Counted from the stretch's first letter, positions 53,701 to 62,302 are shown. The stretch is 64,000 nucleotides of DNA from Aplysia californica (GCF_000002075.1 NW_004797435.1:910111-974110); one strand, 5' to 3'. The notes: generated by a model not told the origin, from the letters alone. Made by a program: numbers and translations.

Positions 53701-56395
53701 AAACTAAACTAAACTTGCCTTTTCCCTGCATAGAAAGACTTGTTATTTTGTCTATGTGCTTCGTTTTACTCAAATGAAAGCTGTTTGAACAGGTTTTGGG
53801 AATGGGCACAGCTCTGAAGGTTCTCTTCTCCGGGGACAGCATGGCGGGGGACTCCACGGTCAATGCCAGCCTCAAGTCAGACTTCCAGCTGACCCGTACA
53901 GAGATTGTGGCGTTGTTCAACGCGTTTGGGAGGTCAGTCTGATGCCATTGCATTGTGCTCATGAATGCCGTGTTGGTTCCTGTATAATGCTTATATGTGT
54001 GTTGTGTGTTGGTTCCTGTATAATTCTTATGTGTTGTGTGTTGGTTCCTGTAAAATTGTTATGTGTTTTGTGTTTGTTCCTGTAAAATTCTTATGTGTTG
54101 TGTTGGTTTCTGTATAATGCTTATCTGTTTTGTGTGTTGGTTTCTGTAAAATGCTTAGGTGTGTTATGTGTTGGTTTTGTAATGTTTATGTGTTGTGTGA
54201 TGATGCCTGTATAATGCTTATGTGTAGGTACCGCAAACTGGCCGAGCGCCTCCGTGGCGCACTGTCACAGAGACCGAAACCCATATTTTTACCTTCCTAA
54301 AACACTGTGTGATCATGCATACACACAGACACTTGATATATCAGAAGAAAGAGGAGCTTTTCCTCTTTTTAGTGGTCTTATTTATTTGAATCAACGATTC
54401 TTTTGAAAGCAAAATCTTGCGGGATAAAAGACAACACTATCGAGGTTTTCACCGCAGCGGCCGCGCGTTTCGTGCATTGATTTTTAGAGTGACCTCGGTT
54501 GAACAGGAACGGGGAGCGTATGGTATTAAATACTGCAATCTGATTCGTCGATATTTCAAGATGAGAAGACGCTCTTTCCAGTGATATATTTCTAAAGACT
54601 GTCCTTAAAGAATTAATAGAAGAGATTTGCATGTGAAAACTTACGGTGCTGTTTTTTTATGGAACCAGTGATCGGACTGACTACGGAAATACATCGGCAG
54701 AAAGCCCATTCATTCCTCTTCAAGAATAACACAGCCATTATACGCAAATAAATACTGGACGCTCCCCGTCGGCTCGCAATCAGGGCACCATGGCCCCGGT
54801 TTCATATAAATTCTCTCTCCTTCCCTTCAACGCGGCCCGGCGCGCAGCCGATAAGCCGTCGGTCGCGAGTGGTGATTTTAACCTCCCCTTGTGTTTCTTG
54901 CCGTTTTGGTCAAAAAGCCATGTTTACGTCAATAAATTTCCATCTTCTGGTTATTTGATAGCCCTGAAAAAAATTGGGATTGTTCTCTATGTGCATAGGT
55001 GTGTGTCTACAAGTTTTTGTGAATGTCCATTCAAATTTAAGAATGTTGTGACATCTCAAAGTGTAGAAATTTCGCAATTAAAAAACTGTAACATTTTTCT
55101 GCAACTTCAGATGTTCATAACTTTGTTAAAAATGAAGCTATATGTATAAATCTGGTATCAAAATGCTCAGAATGATAAATTCTATAAAGTAGTGCAGTTA
55201 AATATGAAATCAGAGGACTTTGAAATTTCAGTTTGTGGTACCTACTTATGTGTACTGTGGTTCCTGTTTAATGCTTATGTGTTGTGTGTTGGTTCCTGTA
55301 TTATGTGTTGTATTGTGTGTTGGTTCCTATATAATGCTTATATGTGTCATGGGTGTTCTTGTATTATAATGAGTGTCACTTTGATTCTTGAGATTCCTGG
55401 TAATGAATGGGGGTTTTTTGGTTCTTATTTATGCTGATCAGCATTGTATTGGTTGGCGTATTATGCTAATGAGTGTCATGTAGCAGTGAGTTGTTTCTCA
55501 TCACTTTTTTAAGAGGCTGGCAGTTGGTGACTGCTCCCCTGTGGTCTGTTTCTCTTATTTTGTTTGGGTATTCTTAGCGTGCGAGTGGATTATTTCTTAT
55601 CATATGATAATAGCCCTGTAGAAATTGATTGCTATGCATCAGGTCTTTATTTTTGTATCAACTGCTATCATATCACAGAATGACCTAATTGTGTGGATTA
55701 CACCTGAAATAACATATACTCTGACATTTTTGACTAACTGCTATTCCAGATTTGTGGAGATGTCGCCAATAAAAACCTGGCATCTTTGATGTAATGATAA
55801 GGCAGAGCAAAAGAAGTGAGCTCAATCCTCTGGTTGGGAATATGTTCCATTGAGTATCTTTATCTTTCTGATCATATAGTATCCCTCACTCGGCCAAGAT
55901 TGGCCCCAATTGAGAGGGTTGAAGCAGTCCACTTTCTAATTATAATCTCTAGTTTTGTCAAAGGGAGTACACAACTTTGACAGTTATATACTTTTCATAA
56001 GAGACAATGTCCTAGACCCGAACGCTTTTTTCCTTCTTCTCCCCCTTTCCCCCTCTCACTCCACAAAAATTAAGTTATGAGTGCTTGTACTGCTAGCCAG
56101 TGCGCCCCCCCCCCCCACCCAATTGATTCATATTTTAGTGACAAAGTATGTCAACCATCCTTAATGTTTTTTGTGGCCTGGAAAAAAAATATGTTTGATT
56201 TGTTAGGCTTTTTGTCATGTTTTTGTTGCTTTTTACAGCACAGTGTGTGGTGGTGATTTGTTATGGTTTGTTTTTGTGAAGATATAAAATTGTTTCTTTA
56301 TCATTTCATCATACCTTTCTGCTTTCTTTTTTTTTCCTGGCAGGTTGTCCAGCAGTATTCATGCCTTGGAAACATTCCGTGCCCTGGCCAGGTGA
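29698..56395 (+). CDS. ERO1: Endoplasmic reticulum oxidoreductin 1 (17 coding exons, whole gene)
   Basis: Joined exons: 29698-29793, 36259-36378, 36941-37024, 38030-38098, 40957-41042, 41678-41751, 42746-42866, 43966-44012, 44263-44292, 45069-45083, 49809-49901, 50736-50905, 51519-51595, 52217-52286, 53026-53112, 53793-53932, 56344-56395. The total is 1431 nt, 476 residues, close to the 468 of human ERO1A. ERO1 is an FAD enzyme of the ER lumen that reoxidises protein disulfide isomerase and passes electrons to oxygen. Seen here: signal peptide 1-19; C29, C31, C40 and C42; shuttle pair C93-x4-C98; a cysteine C138 matching the human regulatory C131; FCEVDD (172-177); PERYTGY and W207 for FAD; SGLH; and active site C400-x2-C403-x2-C406. 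All junctions are GT-AG and in phase. No KDEL is present, as usual for ERO1. Confidence 0.96.
30030..30118. repeat. TCTAGA-type low-complexity repeat, intron 1
   Basis: Irregular CTAGATCTAGATTCTAG tandem units ending at the left boundary of the foldback element. Confidence 0.85.
30119..30897 (+). repeat. Left arm of foldback element
   Basis: It pairs with 32163-32921. Easy landmarks are TGCATGATCACTGCAGATCC at about 30640, against its reverse complement at about 32440, and CATTGACAAGAGTCTCAATG at about 30810, against about 32228. Confidence 0.85.
32163..32921 (-). repeat. Right arm of foldback element
   Basis: Reverse complement of the left arm, with small indels and a poly-C expansion at 32385-32404 that is absent from the left arm. 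Confidence 0.85.
33095..33480 (-). pseudogene. LINE C-terminal fragment, antisense, ERO1 intron 1
   Basis: The minus strand reads [18 protein letters not shown] then [15 protein letters not shown] and a stop at about 33173. The A-R-D-R-x-x-W ending is typical of LINE polyprotein C-termini. Confidence 0.72.
34625..35100 (+). mobile_element. SINE family C copy with tRNA-like head, ERO1 intron 1
   Basis: The head GCTCTCGTGGCCTAGAAGTT has an A-box-like region, and GGTTCGAATCC (about 34678) is a clear B box. The body includes GATCCCTTGGTGGTCTAAAA. The 3' end is CGCGCTCATATAACCTTATG, a GCAGTT loop and GTGCGCCGTAAAAC. It is a tRNA-derived SINE, not a functional tRNA: the anticodon arm does not fold properly. 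Confidence 0.85.
35617..36118 (+). mobile_element. Possible non-autonomous Helitron, ERO1 intron 1
   Basis: It begins TCTTTATATATATATTATAT after an A and ends GGGGGCCCAGCTAG before a T. This fits the TC...CTRR ends and A|T insertion of Helitrons. The 3' hairpin is short (GGGCCC) and no second copy was seen, so the call is tentative. Confidence 0.35.
36259..36378 (+). CDS. ERO1: ERO1 exon 2
   Basis: Residues 33-72, with the family signatures [12 protein letters not shown] and NYFRYFK. Acceptor TTTTTGCAG, donor AAG|GTAAAG, phase 0 on both sides. Confidence 0.96.
36941..37024 (+). CDS. ERO1: ERO1 exon 3 (shuttle cysteines)
   Basis: Residues 73-100. It holds [10 protein letters not shown] and the flexible-loop cysteines C88, C93 and C98; C93-x4-C98 is the pair that exchanges electrons with protein disulfide isomerase. 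Confidence 0.96.
37655..37755 (+). mobile_element. SINE family C 3' end, ERO1 intron 3
   Basis: ACGCTCATATGACCTTATGC, then AGCTGCAAGCGCCGTAAATC and a terminal CTTACTAAAA. Only the tail is retained. Confidence 0.8.
38030..38098 (+). CDS. ERO1: ERO1 exon 4 (loop)
   Basis: Residues 101-123, opening with DEVP as in human ERO1 and continuing as a variable hydrophilic E/K/N/Q loop. Acceptor TTCACTTAG, donor AAG|GTAAGT. Confidence 0.9.
40957..41042 (+). CDS. ERO1: ERO1 exon 5 (regulatory loop)
   Basis: Residues 124-151 plus two bases. The [11 protein letters not shown] segment aligns with human CEQAERLGAVD, placing C138 at the regulatory-cysteine position. Acceptor TTTTTCTCAG, donor AG|GTGAGT. Confidence 0.92.
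41160..41290 (+). mobile_element. SINE family A tail fragment, ERO1 intron 5
   Basis: AGGTGGTTGGAGTGTGCCAT, then TTGGTAGGTATTGCTTCTG and the CTGTCAGTCTTGCTTTTTCT block. It matches the 3' parts at 42.05, 48.85 and 57.66 kb. Confidence 0.6.
41678..41751 (+). CDS. ERO1: ERO1 exon 6
   Basis: It encodes [18 protein letters not shown], matching the human VLQWTKHDDSSDNFCEADD region. Acceptor TTTTGACAG, donor G|GTAAGT. Confidence 0.95.
41775..42185 (+). mobile_element. SINE family A copy, full length, ERO1 intron 6
   Basis: tRNA-like head (GTAATGGTCAGGCTCTTCAA, GTTTGATTCTCG), body (GCTGGGATGCTGTATCCCAC, TGAGTTGGCCCTGTGAGGCT) and tail (GGCATCACTGATAGGTCCTA ... CACTAAATGGCCATTACCAT). Confidence 0.82.
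42746..42866 (+). CDS. ERO1: ERO1 exon 7 (FAD-binding region)
   Basis: It encodes [16 protein letters not shown] and [13 protein letters not shown]194, T196 and W207 correspond to FAD contacts in the human structure, by family knowledge. Donor AA|GTGAGA. Confidence 0.96.
43966..44012 (+). CDS. ERO1: ERO1 exon 8
   Basis: 47 nt encoding [15 protein letters not shown]. This is the variable segment where human ERO1A has a similar-length proline-rich stretch. The acceptor TTTCCACAG is strong; the donor G|GTTTGT is weaker but in phase. Confidence 0.8.
44263..44292 (+). CDS. ERO1: ERO1 microexon 9 (30 nt)
   Basis: It encodes NYDSATSSS with split codons on both sides. Acceptor CATTTCCAG, perfect donor GTAAGT. 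Phase 1 in and out, so skipping keeps frame. Confidence 0.7.
45069..45083 (+). CDS. ERO1: ERO1 microexon 10 (15 nt)
   Basis: It supplies AAFLE immediately before AMCLEKR, restoring the conserved LE of the family motif W-L-E-G-L-C-V-E-K-R. Acceptor ATATTTTACAG, donor G|GTAATT, phase 1 in and out. The choice rests on motif restoration; transcript data could change it. Confidence 0.65.
45513..45755. mobile_element. piggyBac-like MITE, 243 bp, ERO1 intron 10
   Basis: It is bounded by TTAA at 45509-45512 and 45756-45759. Ends CCCTATCCGTAC and GTACGGATAGGG are a perfect 12-bp inverted pair. CCCT ends plus TTAA is the piggyBac pattern. The interior is unrelated to the elements at 13.7 and 20.5 kb. 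Confidence 0.88.
45880..46300 (-). mobile_element. SINE family C copy with head, antisense, ERO1 intron 10
   Basis: GACCACCAAGGGATCTTGAA (about 45921) is the reverse of the body block in the 34625 copy. The reverse complement of 46225-46297 gives GAGCTCTTGTGGTCTAAGAG, then GATCCCTGGATTGAAACC, the tRNA-like head. Confidence 0.78.
46301..48490. other. ERO1 intron 10, central part
   Basis: Ordinary AT-rich intron. It holds the candidate 9-nt microexon at 47092 and a small tandem repeat of a TCTTTTGTCGGAGTA unit at about 48116-48160. No other exon is supported. Confidence 0.5.
47092..47100 (+). other. ERO1: Candidate 9-nt alternative microexon of ERO1
   Basis: ATGTTCAGT stands between a very strong acceptor (poly-T then CAG) and a consensus donor GTAAGTGG. 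It would add three residues (reading DVQS before MCLEKR) without changing frame. I left it out of the main model because inclusion separates LE from the conserved C-L-E-K-R. Confidence 0.3.
48495..48990 (+). mobile_element. SINE family A copy, full length, ERO1 intron 10
   Basis: Body (TTCATTGAGTATCTTCGTCT, GGGATGGTGTATCCCACTCA, GGTTGGCTATGATAGGCTAG) and tail (GGCACTAGTAGGTCTTATTA, CACTGAATGACCATAAATGT). The head is diverged. Confidence 0.8.
49809..49901 (+). CDS. ERO1: ERO1 exon 11
   Basis: It encodes [20 protein letters not shown] and the following segment, nearly identical to the human [20 protein letters not shown] and H of SGLH are FAD contacts in the family. Donor G|GTCAGT. Confidence 0.96.
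50736..50905 (+). CDS. ERO1: ERO1 exon 12
   Basis: It encodes [13 protein letters not shown] and [18 protein letters not shown], core helices of the ERO1 fold. Acceptor CCCCTTCAG, donor GAG|GTAAAA. Confidence 0.96.
51018..51087 (+). repeat. Perfect 35-bp tandem duplication
   Basis: The unit starting ATTCCTGCAGTGTGATTATG occurs twice head to tail (51018-51052, 51053-51087). Identity is complete, so the duplication is recent. The second unit runs on into ATGACCCC-TATT-GGGGGTCAT, a small palindrome. Confidence 0.95.
51220..51400 (-). mobile_element. SINE family A copy, antisense, ERO1 intron 12
   Basis: TTGAGTGGGATACAGCACCT, then AGCAGAGATACTCGATTTAA and the reversed head GAGTCTAACCATTACAACTC. 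Confidence 0.78.
51519..51595 (+). CDS. ERO1: ERO1 exon 13
   Basis: It encodes [17 protein letters not shown] and the following FLAIVK, matching the human FQLFTGNKIQDEE region. Donor AA|GTAAGA. Confidence 0.92.
51720..52030 (+). mobile_element. SINE family C 3' part, ERO1 intron 13
   Basis: GGGTGGTTGGCAGGTGCTCT, CAAACATCTATCGTCCTTAT, GTTACTCTCTTGTAACACCT and a near-consensus terminal hairpin GGCGTTC...GAGCGCC, followed by GTAAAGCCTCTACTGAAAC. Confidence 0.88.
52217..52286 (+). CDS. ERO1: ERO1 exon 14
   Basis: It encodes [13 protein letters not shown] and the rest up to LQLK, matching human SFPLHFDENSFF. Donor AAG|GTAAGT. Confidence 0.94.
53026..53112 (+). CDS. ERO1: ERO1 exon 15 (catalytic C-x2-C-x2-C)
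   Basis: It encodes [21 protein letters not shown]403 and C406 form the disulfide next to the flavin, and C400 is the third cysteine. The only change from human in the motif is Asp for Phe before KC. Confidence 0.97.
53515..53712 (+). mobile_element. SINE family C 3' part, ERO1 intron 15
   Basis: It has the same blocks as the 51.7-kb copy, with the best-preserved terminal hairpin: GGCGCTC, loop ATATGACCTTATGCAGTTGC, GAGCGCC, then GTAAAACCCTCTACTAAAAC. Confidence 0.88.
53793..53932 (+). CDS. ERO1: ERO1 exon 16
   Basis: It encodes [15 protein letters not shown] and [15 protein letters not shown], matching human LGLGTALKILFSE and LTRQEIVSLFNAFGR. Donor AG|GTCAGT. Confidence 0.96.
53965..54224 (+). 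repeat. Minisatellite, left half, ERO1 intron 16
   Basis: About eight imperfect units of roughly 30 bp, GTGTTGGTTCCTGTATAATG plus CTTATGT. The same unit resumes at 55245 after the hAT-like insertion. Confidence 0.9.
54225..55244. mobile_element. hAT-like non-autonomous transposon, 1020 bp, inside a minisatellite
   Basis: Ends TAGGTACCGCAAACTG and CAGTTTGTGGTACCTA are a 16-bp inverted pair with one mismatch. They are flanked by a perfect 8-bp duplication CTTATGTG (54217-54224, 55245-55252), the hAT-type target-site size. The minisatellite is interrupted exactly here. No transposase frame is present. Confidence 0.88.
55245..55360 (+). repeat. Minisatellite, right half
   Basis: It continues the GTTCCTGTATAATGCTTATGTG unit for about three more copies. 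Confidence 0.85.
55795..55960 (+). mobile_element. SINE family A copy, diverged, ERO1 intron 16
   Basis: TTCCATTGAGTATCTTTATC, TATAGTATCCCTCACTCGGC and AGATTGGCCCCAATTGAGAG follow the family body order. Confidence 0.65.
56344..56395 (+). CDS. ERO1: ERO1 exon 17 (C-terminus)
   Basis: It encodes [16 protein letters not shown] and a TGA stop, matching human ISTSVKELENFRNLL. It follows TTTTCCTGGCAG. The 3' untranslated region starts at 56396. Confidence 0.93.
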
Positions 56396-56879
56396 TCTGA
56401 TCCAACACCGTGCTGAATATAGAACCCTGCGACTTACTTAAATGATCCAGTCCAATGAAGTAAATGATAAGTTGTGTGATGAATGTAGTAAATGTGTGTC
56501 ATCGTGGTGAAATGAGGTGCTGGTCAAAATAATGAAATCGAAAAAAAAAACAGCATTTTTCCCGCCTGATAGGAAATGTTTATTGAATTTTTCAAAATTA
56601 TCTCAACATCTTTTATGTCCATTTAAAAACTTATTTTTGTGTGGGTTTTACTGAAAATGTTGATCAATGGCACAAAAACTGTAAACTTTCAGTTTCCAAG
56701 CGCTCTCAAACTTTGGAAGTCACCAAACTCGGACGTCCATTTTCTGACACCAGATTTGTAATCTTTTCATCAAAAGCAAAGCAGATGAACAGGGTTTAGG
56801 ATTTTATTAATGATAATAATAATATGCCCAAAATTGACAAGCGCCTGTTTCCACCATGTCCTGACACCAATGATCACTC

Positions 56880-57145
56880 ATGTATAGTAAATGATAAATT
56901 GTTCGGAATATATGACAGTAAATGATAAATTGTGTAAAGTAAATGATAAGCTGTTGAGAGTATATGACAGTAAATGGTCAGTTGTGTATAGTAAATGATA
57001 AATTGTTCAGAGTATATGCCAGTAAATAATAAACTGTGTAAAGTAAATGATAAATTATGTGAAGGAATATGAAGGAATGTAATTTATCAACTGTGTGAAG
57101 GAAATGCTTGAATTGATCAATCGTGTGAAGTAAATGTTCAGGTGT
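56880..57145 (+). repeat. Tandem repeat of an AGTAAATGATAAATTGTGT-type unit
   Basis: About ten imperfect units, some with an extra AGAGTATATGAC block. Two scattered units also occur at 56455-56500. Confidence 0.85.
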
Positions 57146-57476
57146 GTGCCGTATGTATGGCATTGTGTTTGTATCGTGAAATAGTGTAACATGTTCTGGA
57201 GAGAGAAGTATGTACTGTATGAATCCTCCTTGTCTGCTGTGCTACTTGTGATGTGATAAGCCTGATAGTACTTTTGATGTCTTCGGGCCTGCAATTTGTG
57301 ACCTTTGGTATCTCTGAGATTATTATATCTCAGTTACCCACTTTTGTTATCACTTTTTTTGCCAATTGTTTGTTGAGCTAAAAAATAGAAGTCAGGCGTA
57401 AAAGGGATGTATCATAAGAAAGCATTTAATGAATATCACTATAATTCTTCCCTAGCTAGTATTTATACTTTTAGAT

Positions 57477-57482
57477 AATAAA
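57477..57482 (+). promoter_or_regulatory. ERO1: Candidate ERO1 polyadenylation signal
   Basis: First canonical AATAAA after the ERO1 stop codon. The AT-rich context makes chance occurrence likely enough that this is only a candidate. Confidence 0.35.
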
Positions 57483-57654
57483 TCTAAAATACATTTTTGA
57501 TTAATTTTTTTATGGAAAGTTCCTCGTAATGACATTTGAGAAATCCAAAAGTTGTGGTCTCAGTATCTAGTCTTGTGTAGCATCTATTAGTAGAAGACCC
57601 ACACATGTTCCAGATTATATTGAATTCAGATGTTGATTTTTTTAAATTAGTTTT

Positions 57655-57805
57655 TTACTTGGTGGAGGGAGGTGTTGGAGGGTGCTACTGGTAGGTTCTA
57701 CTTTTTTACTCTCCCTATCTTGTTTTGTCTATTGGTTTTACTTTTTACCTGCACTATATAGTCATTTTTTTGTGCTGATTATGTTTTCTCTTTATTGAAA
57801 TTAAA
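57655..57805 (+). mobile_element. SINE family A tail fragment
   Basis: GGAGGGTGCTACTGGTAGGT, then TCTACTTTTTTACTCTCCCT and the CACTATATAGTCATTTTTTT block, parallel to the tails at 42.05 and 48.85 kb. Confidence 0.65.
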
Positions 57806-57974
57806 CAAAAACTACATTTGATAAATGTCCAGCCTGAATTCTGTGTCCTCCCTATTCTAGGAATTCAGTGTATCAAACTAAATAGTTGTAAAGCACTTAA
57901 AGTATATAGCTTTCTGGTGAGTGTGGAAATGCACTACATAAACACAATTACCGTATTTATTGTGATATATTGAA

Positions 57975-58655
57975 CTGCTGCTTAGGTTGATTGGTAGGTG
58001 GGTGGAAAATCATTTGGTGGATAGGTGAGTGATGGGTAGTTTGGTGGTGGGTTGTTGGATGGTAATCATTTGGTGTGTACAGAGTTCCTTGAAAACTCCT
58101 TGAATTTGAGGAACCTCCTTGAAAACTCTTTGAATTTCACCAAATCGGATATGAACAAAATTTTTGTTGGACAATCGACGCTATGATTCCTCTCAGACAA
58201 GTGTAGGCCTATCGGAATAGGCTTTTGAGATGCGAATGTGCTGTCGAAAACGGCATGAATTTCTTGACCCAATCTCGTTGAATTTTTAAAATTTCTTCTT
58301 GAAATCTCCTTGAATTTGGTGGGGAGTTCATGGCAGGAACCCAGTGTATAGGTTTGTGATGGGTTGAAAGGGTAGGGTAGTTTGGTTGTGGGATGATCTG
58401 TAGATTGGTTAGTAGCTGATGGGTTAATGGGTAGGTGGGGGGTGGGTAGTTTGGTGCTGGGTTTTGGTGGGTAGTTTGGTGTTGGGTTGATCGGTAGGTG
58501 GGTATTGGTATTTTTTGTAGTGAGTTGATGGGTAGTTAGGTGCATCAGTAGATGGGTGATCGGTAGTTTGGTGGTGGGTGGATCAGAAGGTGGGTTGGTG
58601 GGTGATGAGTTAACGGGTGGTTGATCAGTAGGTGGGTAGGTAGATGGGGTGAGCA
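57975..58655 (+). repeat. GGT-rich minisatellite, interrupted by a MITE
   Basis: Imperfect units built from GGTGGGTAGTTTGGTGGTGGGTT and GATCGGTAGGTG. The array is split by the element at 58080-58346. Confidence 0.88.
58080..58346. mobile_element. TA-flanked MITE, 267 bp, inside the GGT minisatellite
   Basis: It is flanked by TA (58078-58079, 58347-58348). Ends CAGAGTTCCTTG and the reverse complement of the right end, CACTGGGTTCCTG, are an imperfect inverted pair. A CTCCTTGAATTTG motif is repeated near both ends. TA flanks suggest the Tc1/mariner group. Confidence 0.7.
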
Positions 58656-58659
58656 GACT

Positions 58660-61600
58660 GAGGGAGAAAGTTTAAGAGAAATGAGTGCTCATCGTACCTC
58701 TGCTAATGACATTCAAACCGAGGACTCCAGTGTCTTGGTAAAATAATTTCTGTTCCGCGATTGTTGTGTGTACTTACTTATACTTATAGGGGTATTTTAG
58801 GGTTCTTCATGACAAGTTTTCTTTTTTCTATATAAAGTTGTGATGGGGGTAAGGTTTTTGCTGGGTGATGGAGATTTGGAGTTTATACCACAGTTCAATA
58901 TAAGTAAACCAGTTCTTTTAGTATATGTACATTTGTCTAGAAACTAGTGTGTCATGGTTCAGATAAATTCTTTTTGAAATTAGGGCCTAGAGATTCTATT
59001 CTAACCGACTCAATTCAGATGAGATTTAAATGTTGTGTTCATGGTAGGCTACTTTTCATGACAAAATAGATTAAGGAAATAAGTTCCACTGTGTATAGAA
59101 CACTCGTTATGTTTTGTATTGCAACGAATCTTATAAGTGTTAGTCATTTATCCTAATCTTGTATTGATTAAGGGGCTTTTTTCGCCTCAGAGATCAGATC
59201 TATTGGCATACTATGTTTGCTTCTATGCACTTTCTGACTGTTGTCAGAGTAAAAGCGATGGACTTGGAGATTTTTGGCCCAAGTAGTGTCTAGTCTCCTT
59301 TGTGCGTGACCTGAACTTTCTCAACGAACAGTCGCTGTCAAAAAATGTGTACATTCTTTTTGTAAAATCCTCACTTGTTTTTAGCTTCAGGACAAAATAA
59401 TCTGTTTAGTCTTAGTTCCTATTTTTTTGTCTCGTATATTAAGTACCTTTGGCTGAATTGTGCTTGAGGCAAAAGCAAACTTTTCTGCCCTGGACTCGGT
59501 TCTTTTATCAATTTATTTTTTTCTTTTTGGTTCCTCTTTGTTTGTCATTCATTATTTCATGCTTTTTGCTGAGCATTTGTTACTTGTAACACATGAAATA
59601 TCCGTGTGAATATCACAGATTGTGATTTTTAAAAAAGGTGATATCTTCATTTATGCTTTATGGGGAGGTTCAGGCTTAGATTTTTAAAAGCCTGATATTT
59701 TTATGCATTTTAGGAATCAACATAAAGAAGTCTTGCATCATGCTGCTAGTATTAATTATAAATGTTACAGTTCTTTTTTTCTCTTTGTGTGTTTAACAGT
59801 ATCATGAGTTTACTCTCTCTTTATATTCCCCTGAAATTGTGTTTTTCCTTTATGGTCATGACTTTTTCTTGCTTTCAAAGGAGTTGAATATAATGGTTAT
59901 CTCTTTCATTTTATTAAGTGATTTGAGAATGAATTTTTTGTTTCCTTTACCTTTCACTAAAGAAAGGAAATGTTTTGTCTTTTCTTCTGCTTACTTTTGT
60001 TTTTTTATTACTCACTGTTTATTCTATGTTTTCAATTCATTCCTTCTTTTTTTCTTTTTTGAAAGAAAGAAGTATTGTTTGACTCATAAGATTCTTGTGT
60101 TCTTTAATAGTTGCCATTTACTGCACAATTCTACTCAAAATTTATTGAATTGTATGTTTTGCTCTCGCATTTTATATAGATCCATTTGAGAGCTAAACTT
60201 GATATGCATTATTGAATTGTAACATATTTAAAAAATAAGTGGATGCAATGTCAACGCTCACTTTTGGCTAGAAAAAACTTGGGCCCTATGAATAAGCTAT
60301 CAAAACTTTGGAGCTCTTTTGACGTGCGGAAATCAATTAAAACATTTAAATAGGCTTGAAAAAGTTCTTTGTATAAAGCTTGTGAAATTCTTTTACATCA
60401 ATGAAGCAAGGCTATTGTCTTACCATATATGTAATCTATTAAAGCCTCAAGAAGGTTTTTCAAATTTGTTTTCCAATCCGCCATGTGCTTGAACTTGAGG
60501 GCTAGGCTTTTATGAATGACCTGTTGACACATAGAGATGATAAGACTAGGTTTATGGCAAGATACAACAACAAAAAATCATTCTGATCTCCATAAATATT
60601 CTTTTGAGCTGTGTAAATAATGAGGTTTGATTCACGGCCAGTTTTGCCTTTATGTTTATTGTAACTTGATACTGTGCATTACATCGAAGAACCACAAAAT
60701 GTAGTGAGGTGTGGGAGTTTCTATTAATAATTCAGGTGGGATAGTGAAGTCAATGATGTTCTAGGACAAGTTACCCTGCTTTTGCCACAGGGCTGTAGGT
60801 GAACTGGCATAGGCAAATGTGTTTTACAAAGCTCTGGGTACTTCTTTGTGGTACCAACTTGCAAAAAGTTATAACAAATTTCTGCTGTCTTGGCTTTGAC
60901 CATGGTTCAAACCCCCAGCCTGACATTCTTGAATGTAAAATGCTTTGAAGAATTTTCAGGGCCCTCCCCTGACTTTGCTCAGTCCTATCTGAGAGGGACA
61001 TAAAACTTCATTCCTGCCTTTTATTGTGGTGCCAGGGGGTGTACTGTAAACGCTTTTCTTGTTTGTAAAATTGCCTGATCTTTAATCGTCTAATCTGTTG
61101 CTGTTTGATTACTGGCACCATTATGAGTGTCTGATCCAGGGTATATCAAGGCTCACATGCTGGTACTTACATTTGCCAGTGTTAAGATGCAACTGGTGCT
61201 GGAGAAGTGTTAGACCTCTATTGTATCATAACGTCAATGTGATCTCAGTGAAACAGCTGAGAGCAGTGGAAGTGACTTGTCTCAGAGTATACAATGCTTG
61301 GATAAATGGAGTTGACCAATCTTGTACTGAATGAATCCATTCAATGTGCTGGTGACAGTCTCTTTCAATTCTCTCATACCCATCTGTGATATTCTTTTAT
61401 AATCCATGAATTTTTCTCAGCATTGCATGACTTTCTCCACGGTTGTGAAGTGGGCAATGATCATAAGCCTTCTAACGTTTGTTGTCCATGTGTGTCTCCA
61501 TGACACAGATGTTTTTGTTTCCAGGGTTACCAGTTTTCCATAGTGCTACCGTAGGTTTTCATATCTCATAATAAGTCACAGTAGATTTATTTATCTTTAT

Positions 61601-62300
61601 CTAGAAAATGGTATTTCTGTTTTCTATTAAAAAATCTTTTTTTTGTTGTTGCTTTTGTTCCATAGCTTTACAGTTACAGCCAACTAGAAGTACATGGGAA
61701 ATAATTCTATCTTTATGTTTTATGTTTTCATTAATTTCTATGAATTAAATCAAGATGTAGATGTTTTCCAAATACCATAAGCTCTGATAGCCTTTGTCCT
61801 TTGATTTAGAAGCATCATTTATGTGACTATGCTCAGGGCTTTTGCCTGTCAAATAAACAAACCACATCATGAACTGGAAGGGGAGGGGAGGGGCTGTGAC
61901 AGGTTAAGTCTTAAAAGGCAATGATCATAATGTTTACATACTCATGAGCTTTTTGTGCCATCTTTAAGTTGATTTGCCTTACTTCACTTCACACTGATGA
62001 CCTGTCACATACCTCAGAACAGTTCTGGGATTTTTTCACATTTTAGAATATGTTAGCCGTAGGAAAAATTCTAAAGAAAGCAGGTACTATTGAGTTGTCT
62101 TCATGGTATCCATTTAGAAAAAGGTATGTTTTGTTGAATTTAAAATTTTTACTGCTCTGCAAATAATTTGCAGTGTATAATGTAATTTTTTTTAAAAATT
62201 AACTTGATTGTGTGAATGTGTGACTTTTTGTGGTTGGAGCTGTCCTGATGCTGTGGACCAGCTACATGCTGATAGGTCTCGACAACAGCTGATTGCCTCT
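58660..62300. other. Gene-free 3.6-kb stretch
   Basis: AT-rich DNA with scattered short open frames, none with a recognisable domain or splice structure. It may be a distal 3' untranslated region or intergenic DNA. Confidence 0.5.
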
Positions 62301-62302
62301 GT

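Larger units (their letters stand above)
56396..57500 (+). other. ERO1: ERO1 3' flank / probable 3' untranslated region
   Basis: The region follows the TGA with no further exon. The first canonical AATAAA is at 57477-57482, which would give a 3' untranslated region of about 1.1 kb. It contains the AGTAAATGATAAATTGTGT tandem repeats. Confidence 0.45.

Noticed and set aside
59839-60189. 116-residue Phe/Leu-rich plus-strand ORF
   Set aside because: It is an open frame in T-rich DNA with no domain, no splice context and no conserved motif.
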